In this document: positions 1 to 10,964 of the stretch, one piece after another
How the letters are laid out: each line of letters begins with the position of its first letter
Numbering within the stretch: position 1 is the stretch's first letter
Source of the DNA: Cladochytrium replicatum
Lineage: Eukaryota > Chytridiomycota > Chytridiomycetes > Cladochytriales > Cladochytriaceae
Direction of reading: 5' to 3'
Assembly: GCA_025526935.1 (NCBI GenBank)
Contig: JAHLKD010000008.1
Span: forward strand, 620,001-684,000
DNA length: 64,000 nt
The notes under the pieces: generated by a model
The model's input: the letters and a program-made list of their open reading frames with translations, nothing else
What the model was told of the DNA's origin: nothing
Database searches by the model: none
Program-made: the position numbers and the translations under genes

Positions 1-2693
1 GTTCGAAGCATCGGGCGAGGGATTCTCGGGCAACAAAGCGCCCGCTTTGGGCGACGTGTTGCGAGACCTTAGCGTGTGGTTTTTTAGAGCAGGATACGGT
101 TTCAAGCGGTGGGTATTTAGTGTGAACGAAATGTCGACATCTTACCTGATCGCTTGTTAGTCCCGAGGGGGAAAATGACGCTCCGTCTACGCGATTTATC
201 GTTGAAGCGCTCCCCCCGAACGCCGCAGATCTTTCTGTCGCACGACGACAAGGAGTACCACTGGGACTTCCACCTGGATTCGAAAACACTCAGATCTACA
301 AGCTCGGGGCGATGGGCTTCGATATTGGATTCGGAGTTATGCAACGCGTCGTCGGTGAGCCACTCACGAACCGAGTGAAAGACGAAATGTGGAACACCAT
401 GGAAAGATTCTCAAAGGTTACCAAGATAGCACAGGAGCGTACCGGTGAGATCGATGAGAATGCTAGATTACTGCTTTCTTGCACTGATGCGACGAACGCA
501 AAACTTAGCTCAGGTGTTGGAGCATCCGCTCGCCCGTCCGATTTTGCCGTTGATCCCCGCCGGTGTCAGATCCCTGATTCTAAACTCTGAAACTGAAGCG
601 CTAATCAACGAATACGACTCTGCGGCGCACTATATCTCTGCGTACTCGGACGAGTTGAATCGGAGACAGCAGCAAAGACCCGGCCGCCTCAACACGGCGA
701 CAGGGAGCCTACAGTCTCCGTCGACTCCGGTTGTGGCAAAGTTGATCGACACGAGCTGCGATTTCGAGAGCCTTAGCGTATTATTTTGTGCAAGATTTTC
801 TCATCATCGATTGCTCACTCCTATCACTTTACAGAAAGGACGGACAAGCCGGAGACGAAAAGTTGCGATCACGGCGGAAGAGTGGATTGGGATGTATGAT
901 TCCCAGGGCCGATTGACACAGTCCCGAGAGGAACTCCAGGAGCTTGTGTTCCTTTCAGTAAGCACACAGTTTCCGAGTTTCAACTTCCTCGACTTGGTTT
1001 ACCGATGCGTTGAAAGGGCGTGGAGAACGATATCCGACCGGACGTTTGGAAATACCTGCTTGGTGTGTACCCATGGTCAAGTACAGATGCGGAGCGAGTT
1101 GTGATCATGGAGGCAAAGAGGTTTGATTCTTGAAAAATTTCCAATCTTAAATTCCGTTTTGACTGTGAGTTTTTTCTAGCAAAGAGTACTATAGTATCAA
1201 GTCACACTGGATGTCCATCTTGGAAGGAGCCGAGGAGTCTGCGGAAGGCGCTGTACCCGGCTTGGACGGCGCACCGGCAACGGGACCTAGCCAAGCCGGA
1301 GACGAGCGTGAGGATTCGGATGTCGTGTCCAAAATCAAGGACAGAAAGTACCGCGTCGGTGAGTGCATCATTTCATTGATCCATACACTAAAGTTTTGAG
1401 CTCGTATTTTGATGGTGTAGAGAAAGACGTGGTTCGGACGGACCGAACGGTTCTGTTCTTCAGTGGGGCGGACAGCACTCCGAATCTGGGAAGCGGGGCG
1501 ACGGATAGCAGAGTCCGGCCGGTTCCGCCGAGCGAGAAGAACTTGGATGTTCGGCCACCGGAGGGGGATGGAAGCGCCGGGGCGACGACGGAGGTGGTGG
1601 GGTTGAGCCCGAACTTGAGTATGCTCCGGGACGTCTTGCTCACGTACACTTTGTACAATTTCGAGCTTGGTGAGTTTTTGGAGTTGGGGACGGTAAATGT
1701 TTTGCTGATTCTGTGTTTAGGTTATGTGCAGGGAATGAACGATTTGCTTGCGCCGATATTGGCGGTGATGCAGAACGAGGTGGATAGTTTCTGGTGCTTT
1801 GTCGGGCTCATGTCGTCCATGGTAGGGTGCGATAGCGATGGTTGTGCCCGGGCTAAACATTTCCGTGATATCTTTTCAGAAATTTAACTTTTACCGGGAC
1901 CAAAGTGGCATGCGGAACCAGTTGAAGCTCCTCGAGCTCCTTGTCAAGTTCATCGATCCGCCATTGTACTCCCACATGGGTTAGTGAACGCCAAAAAAGG
2001 AACTCTCATGTAATGTACTCATGGTTGCTACCAAAGAACAAACGGATTCGGTGAACATGTTCTGCTGTTTCCGCTGGCTCTTGATCCTATTCAAGCGCGA
2101 GTTTGAGTACCAGGACACCATGCGGCTCTGGGAAGTGCTCTGGGCGTGCCCGTTCACAAAGCACCTCCACCTCTTCGTCGCTCTCGCGATCTTGAATCAG
2201 CACCGACGGCAGCTCATCGGCAACTGCCAGGCTTTCGACGATACCATTAAGGTGAACAAAACTGTAACGAAAAAAGCGACACGAAGCTCAATGCAAATTC
2301 TTTTAGTACATCAACGACTTGTCGACCAAGATCGAACTCGACCAAATCCTCCCGCGCTCCGAGCTCTTATTCTACGTCTTCCGCGCCCGGTTCGTGCAGA
2401 CCGCGCGGAAACGTCTCCACGTCGACGTGCTGCATGGCGTCGATCTTACGCTTCCGATGGGCACTGACGACGGTGGTGGGGCGAGGTTGTTGACTATGGA
2501 GGAGGCGGCGGAAGGGGATGATTTCCTTGTTGGCGGTGCTGCGCCGATGTTGCCGCCTCGGAGTCCGGACGAGGTTGAGATTAGAGTCGGAAGGAAGGAA
2601 GAAGGGAAAAAGGAGGAGGAGGACGTGGAGATGGTTGATTTTAGCGAGGAGGAGTTATGGGAGCTTGCGGGGCTGTTGGAGAGGACCGGATGA
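1..2693 (+). CDS. TBC-domain Rab GTPase-activating protein (GYP7/TBC1D15-like), 5' partial
   Basis: Predicted GAP that switches off Rab GTPases in vesicle traffic. The gene enters the window already open and ends at TGA 2691-2693 after several short introns. Before the catalytic domain comes the GYP7/TBC1D15-type motif 'WKYLLGVYPW' (near 1050, reached by splicing), followed by 'STDAERVVIMEAKR'. The TBC domain then shows 'EKDVVRTDR' (about 1421-1445), carrying the Arg finger of the IxxDxxRT motif; 'GYVQGMNDLLAPIL' (about 1722-1760), carrying the Gln finger; and 'MFCCFRWLLILFKREF' and 'LWEVLWACPFTKHLHLF' (2058-2175). The C-terminal tail is acidic. Both catalytic fingers are present, so it should be active. 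The exact Rab target cannot be read from sequence. Exon boundaries in the first 1.1 kb are approximate and the N-terminus lies outside the window. Confidence 0.9.
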
Positions 2694-2907
2694 AGGTTTG
2701 CGGTTTGAGTATGTACAATGAATGTAATTTCTAAAGCGACCGAAATGGCCACCAAAACGTTTTACTTTGTAAGAGATACAAAATGACAGATGTATTCAAG
2801 CTATGCGTAGAGCCATTTTAGGACTAGTTTGTTGCAACAAGCACAGCGTACTGAAAATATGAGGGACAAATGAGGTCATGTAAGAAGTACTGAAATTTCG
2901 CATCTGC

Positions 2908-3851
2908 AAATCAGCACGCTGCCAAAGGGACAGTGGTGGTCGAGGCATCCTTGTGACCGACGTTGCCGATGTCGAATGCCACTTCCCAGGTAGCCAGGAA
3001 CGAGTAGTCGTACTTTTTGTTGTCAGACCAGCACACTTGATTCCCTTTCCAACCGAAATCGAGTCTGAAAAAAAAGAATGTAGTTCAGGCTTTGGAGAAA
3101 AATGAAATTTATTCCTTTGAAAAGCTTACAGATCTTGATTTGGCAGAAAAGGAGGCATTCGCTCTCGTCGCAGTAATGTAGATCAGGATCCAAGAATGGC
3201 GTAAGTTTGAGACATGAGCACCACAGCTTGCCGAGCTTGGGCTCAAGGAAACCCTTCAACCAGTTTGAGGAGTACTGCAGAGTCGTGTCGTGGCCTGACA
3301 TGAATAAACTCTCAATATACAATCACTCAACCACTCATTCACGTTGGTTGTGATATGTTACCCAGGAACACCACACTCGGCCCGACCTCATGCCGCACAG
3401 CACCGCCATTTCAGGATCACATCCTTCCTTAGCCGTTTGGTTTTGGCTGCTCCGCCTGACAGCTGCCAGAAAGAGGAATCGATCCTCGTTCTATAATGAT
3501 CCTGCCGCGTTGGTGGCCGGGAAACGGCCGAATACCTGTGAAGGGCAACTCCGAACGAGTGTGTCAGCAAGTAACCCTTGCTCGGCACAGTCTTGCCTAC
3601 GACAACATTATGAGACAATAAATTACATTACATGCTTAAATGCTCACCAAAATAAGGATCAGCCAACACATTGCTCGCATCTTCGTTTTCGCTGAAGATC
3701 GTCATCAAGTTCTTGAACAATCTAATGGCAGAATGGATTTTGATCAGCAAAAAACTTCAGCGGAAGTCCAGTTTGAGAATCATACCATGCTGCGTTCACT
3801 CCGGTGACGGAAGTGGCCGCGAGAAGGAAGAGAGCGAGGACGGAGCCCATT
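2908..3851 (-). CDS. small secreted protein of unknown function, gene model does not close cleanly
   Basis: The start at 3851 gives a clear signal peptide ('MGSVLALFLLAATSVTGVNA'). Downstream exon-like stretches on the minus strand read 'LFKNLMTIFSENEDASNV' (about 3720-3665), 'GKTVPSKGYLLTHSFGVALH' (about 3595-3537), 'LFMSGHDTTLQYSSNWLKG' (about 3310-3250), and a C-terminal piece ending 'DASTTTVPLAAC' with stop near 2908. 'GHDTT' recalls the C-terminal HD motif of histidine phosphatases, but no RHG motif is visible, so no function is assigned. Two splice junctions cannot be reconciled: the first gives an in-frame TGA and the last puts the C-terminal piece out of phase. The intron between 3548 and about 3310 holds a dispersed repeat. 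It may be a rapidly evolving secreted protein with splicing I have misread, or a young pseudogene. Confidence 0.45.
3344..3532. repeat. dispersed repeat, copy 1
   Basis: About 185 bp that reappears with high identity at 7261-7440. Shared blocks include 'actcggcccgacc', 'gccgtttggttttg' and 'ctccgcctgacagctgccag', with small indels between copies. This copy falls inside an inferred intron of the small secreted-protein gene. No coding capacity, terminal inverted repeat or target-site duplication is obvious. It could be a SINE, a solo LTR fragment or another non-autonomous element; the family is unknown. Confidence 0.8.
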
Positions 3852-4660
3852 GTCAGATTTAGTGATGTTGCACTAGTGGTTACATGGGTAAAGTTTTTCA
3901 TTCATCGACACAAATTTGGAATCAACAGGATGAATTGCGGAACAACGGGATCATCAATGTGGGCACGAAGCCGCAACAGAAACATCAAGAGAGATGGATA
4001 GCCGAGCAGCCCACCCCAACTGATACATTGGTAATCAAAATGCTGTTCACCGTTAATTACTCCGTTATGATCCAGGTTCTCATCTTTTTTGCCCAGAGCC
4101 AGATCGCTCCAAAGCCACATTCCTCTCAGATCACAGATCCATTCGGAAGAACACACTGTGCTGCCCACTAAGGAGTCCCTGGAGATGAGCCCTGGTTCAG
4201 CTTTTGAAGATGATCAGCATGATCACTAACCTGCGTCGCTTGCATAGACCTCTGCGTCTGTTGCACGACCACTATGTCCTCTGCTAAGCATATTGCCCTC
4301 CGCTCTTTTGCGTTTGGGACTCAGAAGTCGGACGCCTCCGCAACTTTATTGTTGAGTTTGGCTTTAAACTGATGGGGCTTACTACTGCAATGGTGGTACT
4401 TTCTCTCCAAAGGACGCGGGCACAGTGTGCGAGTCCGAGCGGGATGTTGGCCAAGGGGGGCGTGTTGCTTCAATACATTGCTATTACGGTACTGCTAGTT
4501 AGATCCTGTAAACTGAGCTATTATAATCTGATGCTAATATTTGAATTCTAGGTTCCAGATGAGCACAACGGTTGAATGCCAAAAAAAACTTGATCTCACA
4601 TCATTTCCCAATGTAAGGATACATTCCTTTGGGGGTTTTGTTGAAATTATTGACGGTGCT
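3852..4660. other. gene-poor stretch
   Basis: No open frame here has protein-like composition or a recognisable motif. It separates two minus-strand genes and probably holds the promoter of the gene ending at 2908 and the 3' end of the one starting at 5608. I see no repeat or RNA gene. Confidence 0.4.
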
Positions 4661-5608
4661 TCACATAGAATTGACTTCATGTAATGTCGAACCAATCTTC
4701 GGCTTTATCCAGTTTCCTTTTTCTCGAAGTACAAATTTCACACTTATCGGAGGCCACCATTTTGCAAAAAATGAAGGTGTGTTGCACAGGTCTGAACATG
4801 CGATTTGCTGCTGATTTCCTGAAGGTTCCAGAAAACAGAACGAGTCTCCTGGCAAAGATAAACAACACGCGACCACTATTTGATCGAGTGAAGATTCGCT
4901 CACAGGATCCACGCTCAAAAGACTCTCCGACTGTGGAGGGAATCGACTGTCTGTGGAAGACGCGTCTGTATCGTCATGAGCAGGGAATACATCAATGTCT
5001 TCGGGTTGAAGCCCAAAAAGCCCATCTCGGTGAGCGGTCCCATTGAATGCAGCAGTCCCTGTCAAATCATTGTCCTCTGCGGAAAAGAGAAGCGCATCGG
5101 ATGTCAACTTCGACGATGTCCCAGCTTGCGCAGTTTGAGCGGTCACCGCTGCACGATCGAGTTGCTCTTGCTTCCACCCAATATCCGCCTCCTCTTTTGC
5201 AAGTCGCGCACGTCGTTCGGCCAGCTCGCGCTCAAGCGACAGTAATTTAGCTTCGTCGCGAAGTAACTCCGCAACCCGTGCGGCGTCAGCGGCGTCGACG
5301 GCTGTCGAGGGCGCACGAGCGTTTTCATCATAATTTGAGCCTCCTCCACGTCTTCGTCGAAGTCCGTCGCCGTCAAGTTCGTCCATGTTGATTCGACTAT
5401 CGTCACCGTTGTGTGTTGGTGAAGGAGACCTGCGCCGGGAAGAGTGATTTGAAGGACCGGAGAACCATTCTGGGCGGTAGTAATGCGCGACTTGAAAGCC
5501 AACGACGAGGACGGCGACGACGATGGAGGCACCTCCGAGGATTCTGATGACGGCAGCGGTGGACATGGGGACACGTGGACAGTCAGCCACGGTTGGAGGA
5601 GGAGGCAT
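4661..5608 (-). CDS. single-pass membrane protein with coiled coil, unknown function
   Basis: Open frame of about 315 residues. After a short Pro-rich start, residues about 19-42 form one hydrophobic helix ('ILGGASIVVAVLVVGFQV'), followed by 'HYYRPEW' and a polar Ser/Arg-rich region. Residues about 105-155 are a strongly charged Leu/Glu/Arg coiled coil ('LLRDEAKLLSLERELAERRA'). The rest is acidic and low in complexity. A second in-frame Met at residue 15 could be the true start. The last ~70 residues (from about 4870 downward) look less protein-like, so the real C-terminus may be reached by an unseen intron. No family is recognised; a membrane tether or organelle-contact protein is possible but unproven. 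Confidence 0.55.
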   Translation of the reverse strand: MPPPPTVADCPRVPMSTAAVIRILGGASIVVAVLVVGFQVAHYYRPEWFSGPSNHSSRRRSPSPTHNGDDSRINMDELDGDGLRRRRGGGSNYDENARAPSTAVDAADAARVAELLRDEAKLLSLERELAERRARLAKEEADIGWKQEQLDRAAVTAQTAQAGTSSKLTSDALLFSAEDNDLTGTAAFNGTAHRDGLFGLQPEDIDVFPAHDDTDASSTDSRFPPQSESLLSVDPVSESSLDQIVVACCLSLPGDSFCFLEPSGNQQQIACSDLCNTPSFFAKWWPPISVKFVLREKGNWIKPKIGSTLHEVNSM

Positions 5609-5794
5609 TGGAGAGGTAAGAGAGGAAACTTTGGGGAGGGGGAGGAATCTGGGTTCGCTAACGGTGTATTGATTTAAGGATCATCTGTATTTCAATACTT
5701 GCTGATTGACTGATACATCGCATCGAGGCAAGAACCAAACACGTTACCGACCACGTCGCTGATTGACCTACGTGAATGAAGGCGATTCGAACAT

Positions 5795-7029
5795 ATGAGC
5801 ACCACAGCAGGGCATGAAATTGATGCCAGCAGCACGGCTGGAAAGTTTTCTTTACTGCAAAACTTGCCCGCGGAGCTCGTGCTGTCCTTATCAAACAATT
5901 TAGCGAACGATGCACACCGCTTCATTTTCCTAAACTCGATCTGCCGTCGATTCCGAAATCTCTCCAGTTCGGATCCTTCATTTTTCAATGTTGTACGTCT
6001 TCATTCCATGTCATGGAATCGGTTGACGTTGGCACTTCGCTCGCTCGTCCCTCGAGCTCTTGCGATAAAACACCTCTCGATCCGCAGTATCACAACACCC
6101 CGTGATATGAACGATGATTCGCCTCAGACATTATGGCCAGAAATCACATCGCTTCTTTCTGCGATCATCAGCCGCAATCTCACCACCCTCGTGGAGCTCA
6201 GAGTCCTATGGAGCGATTTTCGAAACTCAAGCCTGAGCGAGGGATACTTCTGGTCGCTTCTATTCCCACCTAGTGGTTCTATTCCGGAGTTTTCACGCCT
6301 CTCCACAGTTTCTCTTTGCCACAACATCGACCCTCCAACTGGGCGACGTCTAGAACGGTCGCTTCACTATCGTGACGGCAGTCCGGATGCCCACGCGATT
6401 ACGCAAACTCCTGATTCACAGTCTGAAAAACCCTCTCCAACAAGGCCAACTTTACTTTTCCACAGCAGTCACAATATTCGGTGTCTCGCAATATCCAACG
6501 TTCCACTTCTAACCGTCTTGCCAGCATTCAATTCGCTCTCCACTCTACATCTGGGACCCTCCACCGTCGTGGACTCTTCTTCTCTCACTCTCCTCATCCA
6601 CGGCCCTGCCCGCATAGCAACGCTGTGCCTGTTTGATGTAAAGTCTCTCAATGCACACAGCATCTCGTGGAGTACAGCTGCCGATCCTTCATCTAGCTTG
6701 AAAAATCTCTTCATACGTGTCGACTCGGAACCTCCGCTGGCCACGCATGCATTCCCAGCTCTCGCAAAGTTGCTCCCAGGGCTGGTGTCGTTCGCGTATG
6801 TCGTGTCTCGTGAGGCGTACTTCCAATCAGGTGTAGTGACGTGGTAAGTTCTTTTTGTGTTGTTTGTTGATGAATTTCGTTTCATTTGCTATGTAGGTTC
6901 AATGCTGATAGGAAGGAAGTTGAGGCACAGGCAAATTTGTTGAAGAGTTCTGGATGGCCGATAGAGGAATCCCGCATTCGATTTATTTCGCATGCAACTT
7001 CTGTAGAGCGATGCTGTGGTTTGGTTTGA
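5795..7029 (+). CDS. F-box protein
   Basis: Two exons, 5795-6843 and 6897-7029, joined by a 53 bp GTAAGT..TAG intron that restores a phase-2 codon (TG|G). The product is about 393 residues. An F-box-like motif lies near residues 20-60 ('LLQNLPAELVLSLSNNL' then 'FLNSICRRFRNLSS'), the element that binds Skp1 in SCF ubiquitin ligases. The rest is Leu-rich with repeated 'LSTLHL' and 'LRCLAISNVPLL'-style strands, suggesting degenerate leucine-rich repeats for substrate recognition. Substrate unknown. Such F-box proteins are numerous and diverge quickly in fungi. Confidence 0.7.
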
Positions 7030-7260
7030 ACCAGCCAGCATTCTGAGAAAGTTCTTGTTCTACGTCTGAAAAACACAGCTTGAACAGGTTCTTTGATGGT
7101 TGTGCAGTAGTTCTCAGAAAAAGGTGAACGGCCAGCATTGAATTGAAGTTCCTACACAACCTGAATCAATACACAACTCAACTTTTCCGCCCTTTATGAT
7201 CGGAGCAAATCGGCTAAATTTCTGTTATGATTTAAAATACCATGACCTGAAGGAAGTTCC

Positions 7261-7440
7261 TTGGTTGTGATTTGTTACCCAGGAATCCCGCACTCGGCCC
7301 GACCAAATGCCGCGCCATTCAGGATCACATCCTTCCAAAGCCGTTTGGTTTTGACTGCTCCGCCTGACAGCTGCCAGAAAGAGGAATCGATCCTCGTTTT
7401 ATAATGATCCTGCCGCGTTGGTGGTTGGAAAACGTCCGAA
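7261..7440. repeat. dispersed repeat, copy 2
   Basis: Second copy of the element at 3344-3532, same orientation, with clear 5' and 3' limits where similarity stops ('ttggttgtga' at the left, 'gtccgaa' at the right). The flanking sequence is unrelated to that of copy 1, which argues for transposition rather than segmental duplication. Confidence 0.8.
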
Positions 7441-7733
7441 AATCTTCAGCTACCGAGTTTGAGAAGCGGCTGTTTATGGAGTGTGCGTTAGTCGCCCTGA
7501 CGTTATGTGACGTATATATAAGGGATACGCAGCCCGGCACTAATGCAGTCAAAGCCTCAATTGTACAGGTCCAGGGTGGGGAACATGACTAGTTCGATTG
7601 TGCCTCTTGATGCCATAGAATTCAACTCAAACAGGCTTCAACAGAATGTTACGTATCTTTCCCGGTCGATTTTGGTCATGACTTGCTTTTGAACGAAGTA
7701 CTTCGATATCTTTCCAATGTATTCAATAAGCAT

Positions 7734-7834
7734 GTCGAATCTTCCTCTGGCACTACTGTTGGCAACGCAAGTGCGTCGAATCTTCATTGCACTACTTTTT
7801 GCAACGCAAGAGCGTCGAATCTTCCTGGCACTTA
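7734..7834. repeat. minisatellite, about 40 bp unit, 2.5 copies
   Basis: Units start at 7734, 7775 and 7814 with 'gtcgaatcttc', followed by 'gcactact' and 'gcaacgcaag'. Units are 41 and 39 bp, then a partial 21 bp. Non-coding context. Confidence 0.8.
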
Positions 7835-9195
7835 GCATGGAGAGTATTAACCGCACGCCAACGTAATTTTACGAGAAATACACATTGCAAGCTACTCTCA
7901 GAGTGCGGGTGGACAATAACATGAGAGGGGAGTCATGCTGATTGGAAAAGCAGTGAAAGGCGGCCGAGCCCCGTTATCGTCGCACATTCACCGTGGGAGG
8001 AGGGAGCTGTGTGGAGGACTTCCATTTTGCAATATACTCGGGGAGGTTGTGGATGTACACACGAAGTGGAGGAATGATATGCCGATTTGGATAGCTTGCT
8101 AAATCCAGCTCAATCTGCACATTCGCCGTGATGGAATTTCGGAGGAAGAAGCTGGACGACGATTCTCTGTGTTCTCTCTATTGTTTTCGCCCGTTTTCTC
8201 ACGGTGTGTTGCACAGTTTTGCCATGCGGGCGAGCTCAAGATGTATGTCCTCACTGTTCCTCAATGATTGTCATTAATTCACTTCAATTTCAGTGCAGTT
8301 GTGGACAGCATTTGGGCTTGAATTCGGCGATAGAAACCACACATATACGACCATGCAAACGTAAAGGGTGAACGGTGGACGAGAGCTCCTTTGGTGTACT
8401 CTTTGTGGTCCCTTAATTCTTCGAAAATACACACTGTGGTCCGCGATACGGCTGGCCGGGAGATTACACACTCAAAATCAAAGACCACAACTCTGACGGC
8501 AATCCGCCTCTCTTGAGAAGACGATGTTGTTCTGTCCTCATTGCTGCGGACTCAACGGGGGAATGGGTGAGGGTTGAATAATCGTTACATGAAGTACTTT
8601 TTTGATATTTTCCATGCTGGAAGCACCAGCACTTCATCGCAAAATAGTTTCTTGCTATAGCCTTCATTTCTGACGCTGCTGGAAGCGAGATCTGGGTCGT
8701 TGCGTTAAAACCTGTCCGTCATTGGTTAACAGAGGCTGATGAGCTCAATGTGGCCGCACCGACTGTCTCGTGGACATAAAGGTTACCTAAACGGAACAGC
8801 GTCGCTTACCTGAGAGGGAAAGCTGAGATGGCGGAGCTTACTCCGATAGTCTGCTGTGCAGTCTTTGAAGCTGCTTAACAGCACATTTTGGAACCATATC
8901 GTTGCTGGCAAGCACGGATTAAGCGAAAGGGGTTGCAATGACTGAGTAGGCGGGGTCCGACTGCTAATGCAGTAACATCGCAGGGGTCGAAAGAGTTAAA
9001 ATGACGTTGGATGATGTTGCTCCTAACGTAACGCTCCCCCGTTTGAACGAACAGCACTCCAATCCGATTAGATCCAAATTTTCTTCGGCGCTTTGCAAGT
9101 TGCCAACGCGTTGCCGTTGCCGTCCCGCCCAGAATTTGAGAACCCTTTTCTATTCCGTTTGCCGAGCTGGAACTAGGACTACCGGGCTGATCACC

Positions 9196-10519
9196 ATGGC
9201 GAGTCATCACACCCCAACTGTCGATGATATCTGCAAGGACTTTGGCGTTTCCAGGGAGGAGCTCGTGGCTATCCTGGCACAAGACGAATCAGTTATGGTG
9301 AATATCAACTTGCTGTATTTCCTGGTGATGACTGTTATGGGCTTGATCTTGTGGGCAGTTCCCTACGTTTCTCTCCCTTATGGAGAAGGGCAAAATGATT
9401 TTGTTGGTGGCCAGAACTAACATCCACTTTACCAGACTTCGCTATCCAGAAAATCCAAGCCAATCTTTCTTCGAAAGCTGGATAAGGAGGCGAGCCGGTT
9501 AACAACTTCGGATTCGCCATTTTCGACCGCAAGCACTGCGCCGAACACTCAATCTTCAACCTGGGCACCAAGGAAATATCAAAGTGGTCGCACTCCTGAA
9601 CATCGCGAGGACTCGAAGTCGAACCCGGCCTCATCTCGTCCCTCTCAAGTGCAATCGCAACATACTGGCGCAACAACTTTGGCTCTCAATGATGGCCCTG
9701 AAGTTGTAAACACTCTTCTCGGAACACTTCGTGAGCAGGCTTCAGTGCTTCACACAGTCACCAAGGCCGTAACCCGATACGAATCAAATATGAGAGTCGG
9801 ACAGATGCTTGGGGGCGTTGGTGCGATGTTGGCCGCTCGGGAACCGGACAGCGATGCACTTGGGAAAATGATGGGATTGTTTGCGCTGAGTAATTTTGTT
9901 CCCAAAGAGGTATTGTTATGTCCAGTTTTGAAGTTTTTCATACTCATCGTTATGGCAGTATGTTAGCTTGCTTAGTAGATTTGGCTACAGTTCTTTGGTA
10001 AGCTCCAACAAACAGCTACGAGAATACTTGATCGATCAACAAGAGGAGAGCTTTGCGCGTCCTGCGCTCAGACGGCTTGAGAGATATTTGGCAAACTACG
10101 AGACCACAAATGCTGAATCGTTGTCTCATGTGTCTTTGGATGCAACAGCAACAGCACCTTCAACAGGAAAACGAAAGAGAGAATTCTCAAGTTCCCGGCT
10201 CGACTCTACCACGAGAACCTCATCGTCTGAAACCGTATCAAAATCATTCTTGTACCCTCAAATGAGTATTAGTGATGTCCCACGCACGCCGACGCAAGCT
10301 CCAGCTCGTTCGACGAGTTTTCCACCACCTCCTCCAAACGTATTGCAGCAGAATCGACCCTGGGCTGCAGATTGCGAGTCTTTTGCTCCACCTGCACCAC
10401 GACAACCGCGAGAATTTATCGACGGCAATTATCCAAATCGTTGGTCACAGGGACATTCCTCGTCGCGGTTCTCAGAATTTCCTTCCGCAAATCGCGAGGA
10501 TTCCTTCCGTCCGCCGTGA
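9196..10519 (+). CDS. protein of unknown function with disordered C-terminus
   Basis: Proposed exons are 9196-9297, 9436-9909 and 10016-10519, about 360 residues. The start is chosen at 'MASHHTPTVDDICKDFGVSR', where protein-like composition begins; upstream in-frame sequence is not convincing. Residues about 8-32 look like a small helical domain ('DDICKDFGVSREELVAIL'). The middle has a helical stretch ('VVNTLLGTLREQASVLHTVT' and 'MRVGQMLGGVGAMLA'), then 'LREYLIDQQEESFARPALRR'. The C-terminal ~130 residues are Ser/Pro/Arg-rich and disordered, with a 'KRKREF' basic patch that could act in nuclear import. Intron 2 was placed by frame; a short extra exon is possible. No family recognised. Confidence 0.55.
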
Positions 10520-10964
10520 GGATTTACGCGCTGGACCATGTTTTTTGCCGACGCAATCACACATACGCCTTATTTATGCTCGCTTACACTTGCAATGTTC
10601 AAACACAAACTCTTTTCAAATAGAACATCAGCTCACATTCTCGATTTCACCGTTTCCCCAAAAAGCATGCCGGCCTGAGTCCTGGGAAAGTAGCCGGATT
10701 AGTAATGGTTCAAAAAAGGTGCGTAAGATTGATGTTCTGGCCACGATGATCTTTCAAAATCTCCTATTGAAGATTCGTTGGCATTGAGATGGGTCTGCGT
10801 ATCCCACCTGGAGGTATTCCCTTAGCTATTTCATTAGTATTTACCGTGGAAGGTGCCTACCTACCAACAGTGACCTAGGTTGATTCCAAGAACAAAGTAC
10901 TACCGCCCCATTCTGCCATACCGATGCCGAACATTGCAGATTCCCCTCAACCCAGGCTTTATGT

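Larger units (their letters stand above)
7030..9195. other. gene-poor repeat-bearing region
   Basis: No confident gene. It contains the second dispersed repeat copy (7261-7440) and a minisatellite (7734-7834), both listed separately. Short minus-strand frames around 8274-8667, one ending 'LPSELWSLILSV', faintly resemble the start of an F-box but have no supporting context. A 'tatataag' TATA-like string occurs at about 7514 without a gene immediately downstream. Confidence 0.5.

Noticed and set aside
1036-1062. 'FGNTCL' as a USP Cys box
   Set aside because: It occurs in an off-frame reading of the TBC gene, about 12 kb from the USP gene and separated by complete genes.
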